A stretch of 64,000 nt of DNA. Source: Nemophila menziesii. Taxonomy: Eukaryota; Streptophyta; Magnoliopsida; Boraginales; Hydrophyllaceae. A program made the translations under genes and the position numbers. The number at the start of each line of letters is the position of its first letter. Position 1 is the stretch's first letter. The notes below the pieces were generated by a model that did not search any database, was not told the DNA's origin, and saw only the letters and a program-made list of their open reading frames with translations. The stretch lies in contig JARWIR010000001.1 of NCBI GenBank assembly GCA_029959085.1, positions 66,340,899 through 66,404,898 of the forward strand. The letters run 5' to 3'. Below are positions 48,304 through 59,947 of this stretch, piece after piece.

Positions 48304-49620
48304 ATAGAAAATGTATCTTAACCAGCGCGATGCTGGTTTTCGGTGTCGCGTCCAAGGAGAGAGTCCTTCGTAAGTAATCCATAGGTGGCGTGTTGGATTG
48401 TGCTCACCCCAAGTAGCATATTTATGAGAAGGTCTAACTCTTTTGTAACGTTTCCTAAAGTAGCAATCATATTATATTGATTCTCTTTCAACACCCAAAT
48501 TTCATGTTCCAACTTATTCTTAGAATGTACGTTCTTCTTTGGTGGAGGAGCTCTAGTATTCTTCATTAGATGGGTTGCGTCAGTGTGGGTGTTTTCAATG
48601 GAATTCGATGGCATTGCGTCTCCTTGTTCTGAAGTCTCAACCTCTTCGCTCCTACGTGGTACTTTTGCGTCTAGACACAAGGCAGTGATGGTACAAGGGA
48701 ACTTAAGGTTTTGCTGAACGGTTGGGATTTTCTCGAACTCCATGATAGTTTCATATTACACCCGCAACATCAATTTCTTTATTTTCAATGATACACTTAA
48801 TGAAGATACCATACTACTTCTTCAATTCAGAGTATGGGTAATACCAAAGAAAGTATGGATTATGAATCTTGACCATACCTTAGCACAAGGTAACAAATAA
48901 CTACTGTAAACTTGCCTAGCATATCTATCACCAGGTTGAATAGGGCGTTTCCCATGAATTAAAACTTTGTCCCAAAGGGATTCCCAATCAAAAGATGGAT
49001 CATTAAGTGTTTCATAATATGGGCAAGGACCAGTAAAGTTTGGCAATTTCAAAGTCTTGCGAATAAGCTCAATTGAGAAAGGTAATACCTTTTTACGGAC
49101 AATAATTGATTATTTATTCGAAAAGGCTACTCCTTAATAAAAATCACGTACCAAGGTGGCGATAAAAGTAAGGTTTCGGTGTCTCAATTCGGTTCACCCA
49201 AACTTATCACAAGCAATAGAATAACTCTTAAACTCGATGTTCATAATATCAGAAGGGAATCCTTTTTCAATACCAAACTTCAAATAATTAATTCTGTCAC
49301 GAACCTGATTAGGCCAACTCATTGCTACTCTCTTTGATTTTTTGTGCTATAGCTTTTCTGCGGGTAGCTCGTGGATCTGAAATGAGTTCATTAGAAATTT
49401 CCTCTTCAATCTCGTCTTTTTCATCAACCAAAGCAGGCTTAGCAGGAGTAGCCTTACTTGGGGTTTCTTTCCTCTTCATAACAGTCTTAACCTCTTCAAT
49501 CTTGCATTTAGGACCTGAATCTGGAATCTCAATAGCTCTCTCTTGTGTAGCACCAGGATTGTTTCTTGTTCTTGGATTATTTCTTCGAGTATAACTGAAA
49601 GAATATGTCTTGTTAGTCAT
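48304..49620 (-). pseudogene. Third ORF (env position) of inner gypsy element
   Basis: ATG at 49618-49620 starts a basic, Arg/Asn-rich N terminus (TRRNNPRTRNNPGATQ). The frame shifts near 49310, after which MSWPNQVRDRINYLKFGIEKG continues in another frame. LPNFTGPCPYYETLNDPSFDW follows near 48960-49050 and a Glu/Lys-rich, coiled-coil-like C terminus at 48318-48743. The middle has stops. Athila elements carry an extra ORF here; the VREFY-x-GV / LPFS-IELI pattern near 49080-49180 resembles a domain found in many plant retrotransposon proteins. No transmembrane helix is visible, so calling it an envelope protein is unsupported. Function unknown. Confidence 0.65.
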
Positions 49621-50580
49621 GGCTTCTCACCCCAAACTCAAAACTTCAAAAAATCAAAAAACTAGAGACAAGTTTCGAAATTTGATATTTTGAGGATAGA
49701 TGGAGGGAGATTATTGTGAGATATGATATGGGTAAGGATGAATTTATGTGATTGGAGAGGTTTAGTGGTTCAATTTATGTTTTGGATGAAGAAGGAAATT
49801 TGAAGAAATGTTGGAAATTTGTGATGTTTTGGAAAGATATTGAGTTGATTATGTGTTTTTAGGGTGAAAGAGTGAGGGATTTGATGATTAAAACCTATTT
49901 TGATGATGATTTTCAGAGTGGTGGAAAGCTGAGGCTAACTTGAGAAAGAAGGTAAAGATATAGGGTTTGGAAGCTACAAACCGCCTAACACAATAGCGAA
50001 ACCGGGTTCCCAGTTTTCGTCGCTAGGTCGGTGTAAAGAAATTACTAAATACAATTTCTTTTACCTGGACGCAGCCTCCTTGCGTCTGAGCACACGCACT
50101 AGTCAGAGACTTGGGAAATCACAGTTCACGAAACCGGGTTCCCGGTCAGCATGCAAACCGGGTTCCTGGTTTGCGTCGATGGCGTGAGTGGCGATCAGCT
50201 TGACGCGACCCCTTGCGTTTGAGCACACGCAGGGGTCAAAAATTAGAGCTCCTTCAGCGCCAAAACCGGGTTCTCGGTTTTTGTCGCTGGCGCGAATCCC
50301 GACGCAGCTCCTTGCGACTCCACTTACGCACTAGTCAGAACATTGGGGTTCTTCAGCGCCGAAACCGGGATCCCGCTTTGCGCAAAACCGGGTTTCCGGT
50401 TTTTCTCCTGGAATTCTAGCAAAATTTATACTTTGTCGATATTTCAACCCCAAACCCATGACTTTTACACTCCTGAAATCATCAAAAACAACTACCCTTT
50501 CTCATTTCTTAAAATTAAACGCTAATCAACAACCATTACTCTAATTTACACTAAAAAGTTGAACTAATATACAATGAATT
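49621..50580 (-). repeat. Spacer with repeated AACCGGGTTCCCGGTT palindromes, inner element
   Basis: About six copies of AAACCGGGTTCCCGGTT or variants lie at roughly 50000, 50138, 50155, 50262, 50361 and 50384, often followed by GCGTCGNTGGCG. The core is nearly self-complementary. GACGCAGCTCCTTGCG and CTTGCGTCTGAGCACACGCA also repeat. Non-coding; lies between integrase and the third ORF. Confidence 0.8.
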
Positions 50581-52450
50581 GGATTTTTTTAACGTCGTTA
50601 AGCTCGACGGGTTACCTCTCGCTTCTAAGGAGCTTCAAGGAGATACATGACCTCCCCGGGATGTGGATCTTCCGCGCGATTGATATCCTCACCTCCATGA
50701 TAAATCTTCAATCGATGACCATTCACCATGAAGGTGCGGTGCTCGATTGGATGTTCAATCTCTATGGCTCCATGAGGCGTGAATTTGGTCACAACATAAG
50801 GACCAGACCATTTCGATCTCAACTTAACCGGATAGTTACTGAACTTTGAGTTGTATTTAAGGACCCTTTGTCCAACTTCAAACTTCTTCACACAAATGCG
50901 ATTATCATGCCACCTCTTGGTGTTTTTTTGTAGAGTTTAGCATTCTCATAAGCATGTAATCGAAACTCATCAAGTTCATTCAACTTTAACATACGATTCT
51001 CGCCGGCTAAAGTAGGATCTAGATTTAACTGCGCTATAGCCCAATAGGCACCCAACTCAAGTTCAAAAGGTATGTTACAAGCCTTACCATAAACCATACG
51101 ATACGGAGATGCACCAACGGGAGTTTTGAACGCAGTACGATAAGCCCACAATGCATCATCTAACTTTGTTGACCAGTCTTTTCTTGTGGGGCCAATAGTC
51201 TTCTCCAAAATAGATTTGACCTCTCGATTAGAGACCTCAGCTTGACCGTTGGCTTGTGGATGATAAGCGGTAGATACACGATGTCTTATCCCATGCTTCT
51301 CTAGAACTGTCTTCAAATACTTGTTCACAAAGTGTGAACCTCCATCACTGATAATAACTCGACGTGTACCATGTCTAGTGAAGATATGATATTTCAAAAA
51401 CTTAATTACTACTCACGAATCGTTCGTTGGTAGAGCGACAACCTCCACCCATTTAGACACGTAATCAACTGCTAAAAGGATGTATTGATTTCCATTGGAT
51501 GGTACAAAGGGACTCATGAAATCAATACCCCAAACATCAAATATCTCTACCTCAAGAACGTTGTTACGTGGCATCTCATCTATCTTGGATATATTACCAG
51601 TGAATTGGCATCTATGACATTTTGTCTCGTACTCATGACAATCCTTATGTAATGTAGGCCAATAAAAACCAAATTGTAATACCTTAGCAGCTGTGTGGTC
51701 GCCTTTGAAATGTCCTCCATAGGGTGAATCGTGACAACCTGCAACTACTGAATAAATCTCACTCTCAGGTATGCATCTTCTTACCATTTGGTCACCACAT
51801 ACTTTGTAAAGGAAAGGATCCTCCCAAAAGAATTGGTTAGCACGACTGATTAATCTCTTCTTGTCTTGTGAAGTAACCCCTTCAGGAAAAGAACCACTCA
51901 CCACAAGATTTGCAATATCTGCATACCAAGGAGCTCCATTATAAATAGCCAATAAACTCTCATCTGGGAACTCCTCTCTAACTAACTCAGGACTACTATT
52001 CGATTCAGAACCTTCAAGATGAGACAAATTATCTGCAACCTGATTATCACAACCCTTACGATCTCGAATCTCTAAATCAAACTCTTGAAGAAATAAAACC
52101 CATCTGATTAACCGTGACTTAGCATCTTTCTTCTCCATGAGGTACTTAATAGCGGAATGATCGGTGAATACGACAATTTTCTCCCCAAGAAGATAGGAAT
52201 TTTTTTTGTCAAAGGCATAAACAACCGCTAAAAGTTCCTTCTCAGTCACTGTATAATTAATCTGAGCACTAGTGAAGGTCATACTCGCATAATAGATAGA
52301 ATGAAATACCTTATTCTTTCTTTGACCCAACACAACACCCATAGCTAAATCACTAGCATCACATATAACTTCAAATGCAATCTTCCAATCAGGATGTAAT
52401 ACAATAGGCGCATTGATAAGCTTCTCCTTCAACTCTTGAAATGCCTTCAT
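50581..52450 (-). pseudogene. RNase H and integrase of inner gypsy element
   Basis: The minus-strand frame 51413-52450 holds RNase H ([36 protein letters not shown]), the integrase zinc finger ([20 protein letters not shown] to CHRCQ) and the first catalytic Asp ([10 protein letters not shown]). A stop near 51413 splits it from 50888-51397 with the second Asp (ISDGGSHF) and Glu region ([20 protein letters not shown]). A shift near 50905 leads to the C-terminal part (KWSGPYVVTKFTPHGAIEIEH, about 50625-50891). All catalytic residues are present; only stops and shifts break it. RNase H removes the RNA template and integrase inserts the DNA copy. Confidence 0.93.
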
Positions 52451-53112
52451 GCAAGCTTCACCAAAAAGTAATTTGGTGCCTTTTCGAGTAAGTTACACAA
52501 AGGTTTTGTAATCTTGGAAACATCTTTTATGAAACGGCGATAAAATCCAGCATGGCCTAAAAAACTTCTTACCCCTTTTACAGAAATGGGAGGGGGGGGG
52601 GGAGTTTTCATTACCTCAATCTTAGCACGATCAACTTCTAAACCTACACTTGAAACCTTGTGACCCAACACTATACCTTCACGAACCATAAAATGAAATT
52701 TTTCCCAGTTTAACACCAAATCAATTTCCTTGCATCTAATTAACACCTTCTCCAAGTTCTGTAAACACTCATCAAAGTTATCACCAAACACAGAAAAGTC
52801 ATCCATAAATACCTCAAGGAAATTATCGATCATATCCTAGAAAATCGCCATCATACATCTTTGAAAAGTCGCAAGTGCATTACACAATCCAAATGGCATC
52901 CTTCGATAGGCAAAGGTACCAAAAGGATATGTAAAGGTGGTTTTGAGTTGGTCAGCTAGATCTACATAGATTTGATTGTACCCTTAATAACCCTCTAAAA
53001 AGCAATAATATTCCCTACCAGCCAATTTGTCTAACATCTGATCTATGAAAGGAAGAGGGAAGTGGTCTTTTCTAGTCGCCTTGTTCAACTTACGATAATC
53101 CATACACACCCT
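52447..53112 (-). pseudogene. Reverse transcriptase of inner gypsy element
   Basis: Minus strand from about 53112: [20 protein letters not shown] (about 53050-53110), [30 protein letters not shown] (about 52880-52940), FQRCMMAIF, a stop, then the active site FMDDFSVFG (about 52785-52812) and [15 protein letters not shown] (about 52510-52570). The family motif is Y/F-x-DD. Breaks include a stop before [10 protein letters not shown] and one near 52985. An extended G-run on the + strand at 52594-52604 encodes a Pro run (PPPPP) at the linker after the palm. Confidence 0.9.
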
Positions 53113-54387
53113 TCAACCAACAACGGTTCTCGTCGAAATGGCTTCATTCTGAGCATTGAGGACGGTAGTCATACCTCCCTTCTTTGGTACGCATTGAACT
53201 GGGCTTACCCACTCACTACTAGATATGGGATAAATGATTCCCGCATCTAGTAGCTTAATAACTTCTTTCTTCACCACTTCTTTCATCGCTGGAATTAGTC
53301 TCCTTTGGCCATAAACTGAGCGTGCACTATCATCTTCAAGATTTATTTTGTGTTGGCAATTGGAAGGACTAATACCTTTGACGTCAGCGATAGTCCAACC
53401 AATCGCCTCTTTATTCGCTCTTAGTACACGCATCAGTTTATCTTCTTGAGAACCTGTTAAATTTGATGAAACAATAACAGTTAAAGTATCATTAGTACCC
53501 AAATACGCATACCTCAAGTGTGCTGGCAATGGTTTTTCTTCTAACTTCGGAGGAGATTCAATAGATGGTTTATTTTTAATGACCATCTCCCCCGGTTCTC
53601 TCATAGATTCATAGGCAGGACGCCTATATTTTGGATTCTCAGAAATAAGAGCTGCCACTGTTTCGGAAAGCTCTTCCATCATCTCAGGTAAGTCAAGTGT
53701 CAAAGCAGCCTGCAAGATATCATCATAATTAAAACAATCAAATACCTCTTGCGATGCATGTTTTGCTATATCCATTCGGAAGCAATCTCGTGGAACATCT
53801 AGGAACTTCATAGCTCTGAACACATTGAACTTTACCTCCTCGTCTTGGATTCTCATGGTTAATTCTCTGTTTTCTACATCAATTAAAGTACGCCCCGTGG
53901 CTAGGAATGGTCGTCCCAAAATGATGGGGACAGTCCTATCCGCGTCGTATTCAAGAATAAAAAAATCAATGGGAAAAACTAAAGTACCTGCCTTGACGAG
54001 GACATCTTCGATTCGTCCCTCAGGATGTACGAGGGATCGATCAGCCATTTGTAATACCATAGAGGTAGGTCTCACATCTCCCATTTTCAACTTATCAAAA
54101 ATTGATTTGGGCATAAGATTGATACTTGCACCCAAATCACATAGAGCTTTTCCTCGTCACTCATTACCAATCGAAATCGGAATTGTAAAACTCCTAGGGT
54201 CAAGCAACTTAGGTGGAAACTTACTTTGACAAATGGCGCTACACTCTTCAGGCAACCCTATCATCTCATTATCATAATATGTTATCTTGTTGGTGAGGGC
54301 TCTCTTCAAGAACTTCACGTACTTCGGTATGTCTTTAATAGCTTCTAACAAAGGAATGTTAATGTTAAGACCTCTCACCCTATTCAA
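53113..54387 (-). pseudogene. Protease and RT N-terminal region of inner gypsy element
   Basis: GLPEECSAICQSKFPPKLLDPRSF precedes a stop at about 54155. The protease active site CDLGASINLMP lies at about 54111-54143 and IILGRPFLATGRTLIDVE follows (about 53875-53930). The linker leads to the RT start (IGWTIADVKGISPS, SSSEWVSPVQCVPKKGG). DLGAS replaces the more common DTG-A, as is usual in Athila. The 340-codon frame is long and largely intact. The protease would cleave the polyprotein. Confidence 0.9.
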
Positions 54388-54393
54388 AAATCT

Positions 54394-56123
54394 CTAGTAC
54401 TCAGCCATATCTCCTTTATTCTGAACTATAGAGGGAAAAGGTGGAGGAGGACGGGTTTCTACAACATCTTTATTTTTCTGAACTTTCAGAATTTTCTCCA
54501 CTTCTACCACTTCAGGTTCATCTTCTTTTTCTTCCACCTCTACTACTGGTTTCTCTTTATTTTTCACTTTTTTCTCTTTCAGAACTGGAAAAGGAGGTGG
54601 AGGGAGATTCTTACCACTTCTTAACGCGATAGCATTACAATCTTCGGTTTGTCTTGGGACTTCAGTGTCACTAAGGAGCTGTCCTTGTAGACGCTGATTC
54701 AATTGTTTTGACAACTGATCAATTGGACTTCCCATTAATTTGATTGTAGCTTCAGAAGCTTGCTGACTCTGAATTTATTGTGCCTGAAGTGCCATTAATC
54801 TATCTACATTTTGATGAAGATCATCTGTACCTTCTTGAGGTTGAGCAGGTAAGGCTTTTTGATTCATGGTGTCATTATAATTATTTTGAGTAGGCTGTCT
54901 CTGAACATGATTTCCATAATTTTTCCCTCCTTGATAATTATTTTGTGGTCTAGGTTGATAAGTGTTACCTTCGGGACGCGACTGATAAGCATAATTAGGA
55001 TTAGCTGCCCCATTAGGATTCGAGTATTGGAAACCCGGATGGTCTCTATTGGGTTGGTATTCTTGACCAATTGAATTGTAACTCCCTTTATTAGAAACAG
55101 ACATTACAGCTTCGGGGTTACATTCACAATGTTCCCAGTCATGGTCTTGAACACCACAATTCGAACAATCGTATACCTCTTGAGTCACATTGAAACTTGC
55201 CTTCTTACCTCAAAAACACTCTTTAACAACTAAAGTGAGTTGTTTCATTTTTTGTTACAAAGTACTATTCAATCCTCCAAAGAGGAGAATTTCTCATCAA
55301 TACCCATATTAATTTCTTTTCTACCTCGGATAGGTGTTCTCACTGTACTCCAACCTTGCTCATTTGTTATCGTTCTATTTAAAATAATATTCGCATGTAC
55401 TGGAGCTACCCCTAAGAATCCACCACCATATATTAAATCGAGGTCTTTTCGTGATCCTCCATATAAGCCTTTATAAAATATCTTCAACTAATATTGTTCT
55501 GTGAGGCCATGGTCAGGAACTCTTCTCAAACATGATTGAAATCTTGTCCAACATCTTCCCAAAGTTTCTTCTTGTTCTTGGACAAACGATGGCAAATCAA
55601 CATGTGCGTCTAATCTCATATTCGTCGGATAATAACGATCGAAAAATTCTGCCTGTAGCTCATCCCAAGTATTTATTGTTCCAGGTTCTTGCGAATCGTG
55701 CCACTCATTAGCTGCATCTATCACGAAAATTCTGAAATTAGCAAAGTACATCTGCTCTTTGGTCTTGCATAAACTTTTGAACTGCACGAATAGGGTCTTC
55801 TCCAGGTACTCCACGAAAGTTTCCAAAATTATGAAATTGAGATAGCATACCGGGATCAGGTCTATAATGTGCAACATTGATATTTGCAGGACCAATACCG
55901 AGAGCAGGAGCGCGATAGGGAACTTGCTCTGGACCACGTACGAACCATGGATCATAATACATAGGGTGTTGAGCTTCTTGCATAAGCGGATGATTTTGTT
56001 GATTGTTGAGAACTGTATTAGGAATGATTGGGGATTCGGAATGATTGGCGGTACTAGTGGTTGGCCATTGGCATCCAACTGAACGCCATGATCTTAATCG
56101 TGATGAATATTTAAATCCTCCAT
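54394..56123 (-). pseudogene. gag of inner gypsy element, several stops and shifts
   Basis: An ATG at 56121-56123 begins MEDLNIHHD, directly followed by an in-frame stop. Capsid sequence runs through two frames (MYYDPWFVRGPEQVPYRAP; then VIDAANEWHDSQEPGTINTW, DELQAEFFDRYYPTNMRLD). After a stop near 55496 come FYKGLYGGSRKDLDLIYGGG, the CCHC knuckle CSNCGVQDHDWEHC (about 55128-55169), a Gln/Asn/Pro-rich stretch and CNAIALRSGKNLPPPPFP (about 54591-54644). The knuckle follows C-x2-C-x4-H-x4-C. Stops near 55189, 54775 and 54393 break it. Gag forms the particle. Confidence 0.9.
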
Positions 56124-56325
56124 TTCTCTTTCTCTCTTTTCCTGTTCTCTAGCTTCTTTTTCTCTTTTATTTCTTTCTCGAACTAACCTCTCAGGGTTCG
56201 AGTACATGCACCAAACCTGTAAGACCTGAGAAAGAACAAAGACAAAGAAAAGCGTAAAACTGAAAATAAAAATTAAAAATACAATTAAAACACTAAAAGA
56301 TAAACACCGAGGTCACACGCTACCG

Positions 56326-56342
56326 TCCCCGGCAACGGCGCC
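56326..56342 (-). promoter_or_regulatory. Primer-binding site of inner element, tRNA-Asp type
   Basis: + strand TCCCCGGCAACGGCGCC equals the 3' end of plant tRNA-Asp apart from the terminal A, which reads T. Located 7 bp inside the 5' LTR boundary. Confidence 0.9.
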
Positions 56343-56349
56343 TAAAACA

Positions 56350-57912
56350 TGGTGGGTCCTTGTGTGTTATAAAATAATGCGGATAAAGTAGAGGAACCAC
56401 TAACTGCAAGTGTACAGTTGTCCCAAGTAATATATGATAATCAAGTTCGTTCTCAGGGACGGAATATGTTGACTCTAAGTTATCAAATAGTGGAATAATT
56501 GCAAATACGAAAAAGTAAAAGATATGATGTTTGTTGGGGTTTTTGATTAACAACTAAGGTGAAAAAATAATTTAAAGACTAAATTAATTAAACTAGAATA
56601 GAAATAACGCAAGTAATTGAGGCAGACGAGAAAGAAAAGTAATACTTGAGTCACGCTAGGGTTTCACCGCAAACTTTCCTAATTAATGTTTTCTTTTAAG
56701 CGTTAAATTAATATTATTACGCTAGTCGGGATTCTAAAATATCTTAGCCCCCGTCAAGGTGGACCTAAAAGCTCTCCTACAGTCTTCTAAACCCCGTCAG
56801 GGTGATTAAAACCACTTTCGGATGATTAAAACTTACCACTTTGGCTATTGGCTAGTCAAGCCTGTCAAGGACATTGGCGGATACCATCGGCAAATACCTA
56901 GTTCTATACCCAAACCCCCCGTCAAGGTGATCCATACGCCACTATATGGAATAGACTAGGTACTGAAACTTATCCCTAGTTCATGACTCTGAGGATAATA
57001 AATAAGCATAAAGTAAAAGCCAATGTAAAATAAAAACTCAAAATTAAATTATTCAATCCCAAATTGGAAAAATACTAATTATTTAAGAATCGGTTCAACC
57101 CATGTTCCGATTCTCAAGTACAATAAAAACTTAGCTCATAATTAAAATTAAAACGAAAGAAATAAAATTAAGGGATTTCATGTTTAACAGAAAGAGAATA
57201 AAATAAAATACCTAATTAGGATGTTGGATTTGGCTGTTGAATTGGAGATGTTGAATTCTCCAGCTCTTGGCTTCTTCCTAGCTCTTCTCTTTTCTCTGAC
57301 GCTCTGACTTTTTAGAAAATAAATTGTGTGTAAAAATAAAGTCAAAAAGCCTATTAATACTATTAAATTCGGACTTGGGCTATTTTTAATGAATTAATTA
57401 AATATTGAATTACCCAAGTCCACTTTTCAAGTCCAAATCACGTAGCTGCTGTACACCTTCCACTAAAACGGCTGTAACTTTCTCAAGTTAACTCCGAATT
57501 GACTCATTCAACTTGATAATTCTTCGTAACTCGATAAGGCACGAATCCTCTTCATAACTCAGAGGCTGAATCCATCTTTAAGTGGCTCGAAATAAGCAAT
57601 TACCATCAGCTTTCCAGATTTGCAGCTCAAATTTGTCAATTCATCGGGATATTTCTTCTAGCTTTTGACTTCTTTACACGATCTAAGACTTCTATTCTTG
57701 ATTCCTCTCCTTGGTAGTATTAGAAACCTACAAACTTTACACTAAAACAAACCATTTTACGCGCAAAAGCTTAATAAATCAAAAATACTAAAATCTTAGA
57801 AGAGAAAGTGAAATATAACATATTATCGCTAAAAGTCAATCATATTAGTCAAATAATCACGAAATTGTATGTCTCGTAAAGGCATATAAATAGAACAAAA
57901 GAAGATACATCA
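56350..57912 (-). repeat. 5' LTR of inner gypsy element
   Basis: 1,563 bp, parallel to 45315-46896 throughout with scattered substitutions and small indels. The terminal arm reads AGATACATCA, versus AGGAGACATCA in the partner. Motifs CCCCCGTCAAGGTGG, CCCCGTCAGGGTG and CCCCGTCAAGGTG occur near 56750, 56792 and 56917. Confidence 0.93.
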
Positions 57913-58470
57913 ACCAGTTGCGAATATCATAAATAAACTCTCATCACGAAATTCCTCCATGACCAACTAAGGTCCACTAATAACAATAGAACCTTCAAGA
58001 CGCAACAAATGATCGACAACCTGATTTTTCACTCCTCTTCCGATTTCAAATCTCTAAGTTAAACTCTTGCAACAACAATACCCATCTAATCAACCGCGGC
58101 TTCACATCCTTCACATCCTTCTTCTCTATGAGGTATTTGATCGTAGAATGATATGTGTATACGACAATTCTCACCCCAAGAATATAGGAACAAAACTTGT
58201 CAAATGCATATACAACAACCAACAACTCCTTCTCGGTCACGGTATAATTGACTTCAACACTTATGAAAGTCTTGCTTGCATAATAAATGGTATGGAATAC
58301 CTTCTATGTACGCTGACCTAACACTGCACCCATAGCAAGATCACTAGCATCACACATAACCTCGAACAGAACGTCTTAATTAAGAGGAACGACAATCTCG
58401 TGGAGATAAGCTTCTCTTTGGTTGCCAAGAATGCCGTCATACAAGCGCCATCAAAAAGGAATTTGGTGTC
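57913..58470 (-). pseudogene. RNase H portion of outer gypsy element
   Basis: Minus strand: [32 protein letters not shown] and [16 protein letters not shown] (58046-58240), with [21 protein letters not shown] sequence near 58320-58360. Collinear with 51920-52470 of the inner element. Its left end at 57913 continues the integrase fragment at 45314; its right end is cut at 58470 by a solo LTR. Confidence 0.85.
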
Positions 58471-59947
58471 TGGTGTCGCCGAGGGTGTGATAAAAATATG
58501 ATATCAATGAAGCAAGTAATCACCCTAGACTAAACACAGTAATGCAATTATTACAGGACGTATGCATGTTTTAATGATAAGAATATTCATTCCTCAGAGA
58601 CTTAAGTGTGTTAAACATATGGGTAATCAAATAAGAGTAGCAATTATTTAATTAAAAGACAAGAAAAGCAAATAAATATGATGTGAAGATTAGTGATCAA
58701 TTAATTAAATTAAAAGTAAAGACAATAAAATATATATGAGAGAATAAAGATGAGAGAATATAGCTTAGGTTTTGCTCGTATACACTAATCCTTCTATTTC
58801 TTCTACTAGTTAATAAGGGTGATAAAATCTCTTAGATAAGTAGTAAGGATTCTAAATCCCTCCCTACCCCCGTCAGGGTGGACTAGGGTGGCGATCTCAC
58901 AATCATGAGGGGACTTAAATAGGGTGCTCCTATGCCACTAGGTTCCTAAATTAGTTTGGCCTTCTAATGATGATTGGTGATTAAATCGGACCCTAATGAC
59001 TGTCTAGTTAGGCAAGCCCTTCCAGATCACTACCATACACTAGACGTTTATGTGGTGTTTCAATAATTAGACACCCCTTCCGGGTGACCATCTAACTACT
59101 ATTAGCATAGCCCTAAATTGATCAGGTTTAAGACATACAATAAATCAAAGCACATAAAACAAATATATGGTTAAGCAGTTAGAATCAATTTAAAACAATT
59201 CTCACAAAGAACATAGATAGAAGAAAATAGAATTCGTAGATTATACATATGCAAAACTCAAGCAATGGGAAGCTTAGTTCATACTACAAAGAAATAAACT
59301 AAAAGAAAGATACATACTGTCAACTTGCTCTAAGGATTGATCTCTAATGATGAATAAACTTAAGGATGTGCAAGGACATGTTTACAATATTCAAAGGGTG
59401 TATTTATAGGAGTCTAGGAAGCCCTAATTCATTTTCTTGGAGTGGAGGACAAGTAATTAGTCTTCTATCCCAACTCAAATTCGTAGCCCTAAAATATAGA
59501 AAAGGTAATAAACTGTTGTTGTCTTGTTTTGGTCGTAACTTCTTCAATATTGCTCCGATTGACTTGTTCTTCATACCATTCTTCCAAATTCCCAGCTAAT
59601 CTTGAGTTATGATCACTTTATGGACATAGCTGCTGGAATTCAGATTACTTGGCAACTTTTCTTTTCCTATTTTATATTTTCCTTCCTTTATCTCAATTTC
59701 CATCATTATCTTCTTTCTTTTATCTCTTGGAATTGATTTGTCATCTAATTAATTACCATATATCTTTAAAGTTTCACAGTCAACAAACAATTATACCAAA
59801 TATGCTCTAATAATAATAAATCCTCAAATCAAGACAAGAAATAAGAAAATACAATAATTCTAAATAAAAATTGAGTATAACTTCCTAATAATTCCTAAAA
59901 ATGATGTCTCCAACTAAGATTAAATCATCACAAATGGGGAGATATCA
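58471..59947 (-). repeat. Solo LTR (family A), minus strand, inside outer element
   Basis: 1,477 bp, TGGTGTCGCC...GGAGATATCA on the + strand, the reverse of the solo LTR at 32943-34440. Flanks GTGTC (58466-58470) and GTGCC (59948-59952) are a near-perfect target duplication. Removing it reconnects ATTTGGTG-CC with the RT-RNase H junction as in the inner element (near 52470). Minus-strand TATA box CCTATAAATA at 59401-59410. The 77-codon frame at 59366-59599 is LTR sequence. Confidence 0.92.

Larger units (their letters stand above)
45315..57912 (-). mobile_element. Inner Athila-like Ty3/gypsy element, structurally complete, 12.6 kb
   Basis: Two LTRs (45315-46896, 56350-57912), tRNA-Asp-type PBS, gag, protease, RT, RNase H, integrase, spacer, third ORF and 3' region, all on the minus strand. 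Flanks ACTAG (45310-45314) and ACCAG (57913-57917) are a 5-bp target duplication with one mismatch. They interrupt integrase-region sequence of the outer element. RT before integrase defines Ty3/gypsy. Coding parts carry several stops and shifts but fewer than in the outer element, agreeing with younger age. Confidence 0.93.

Noticed and set aside
55867..56082. 71-codon + strand frame
   Set aside because: Antisense shadow of gag in the inner element.
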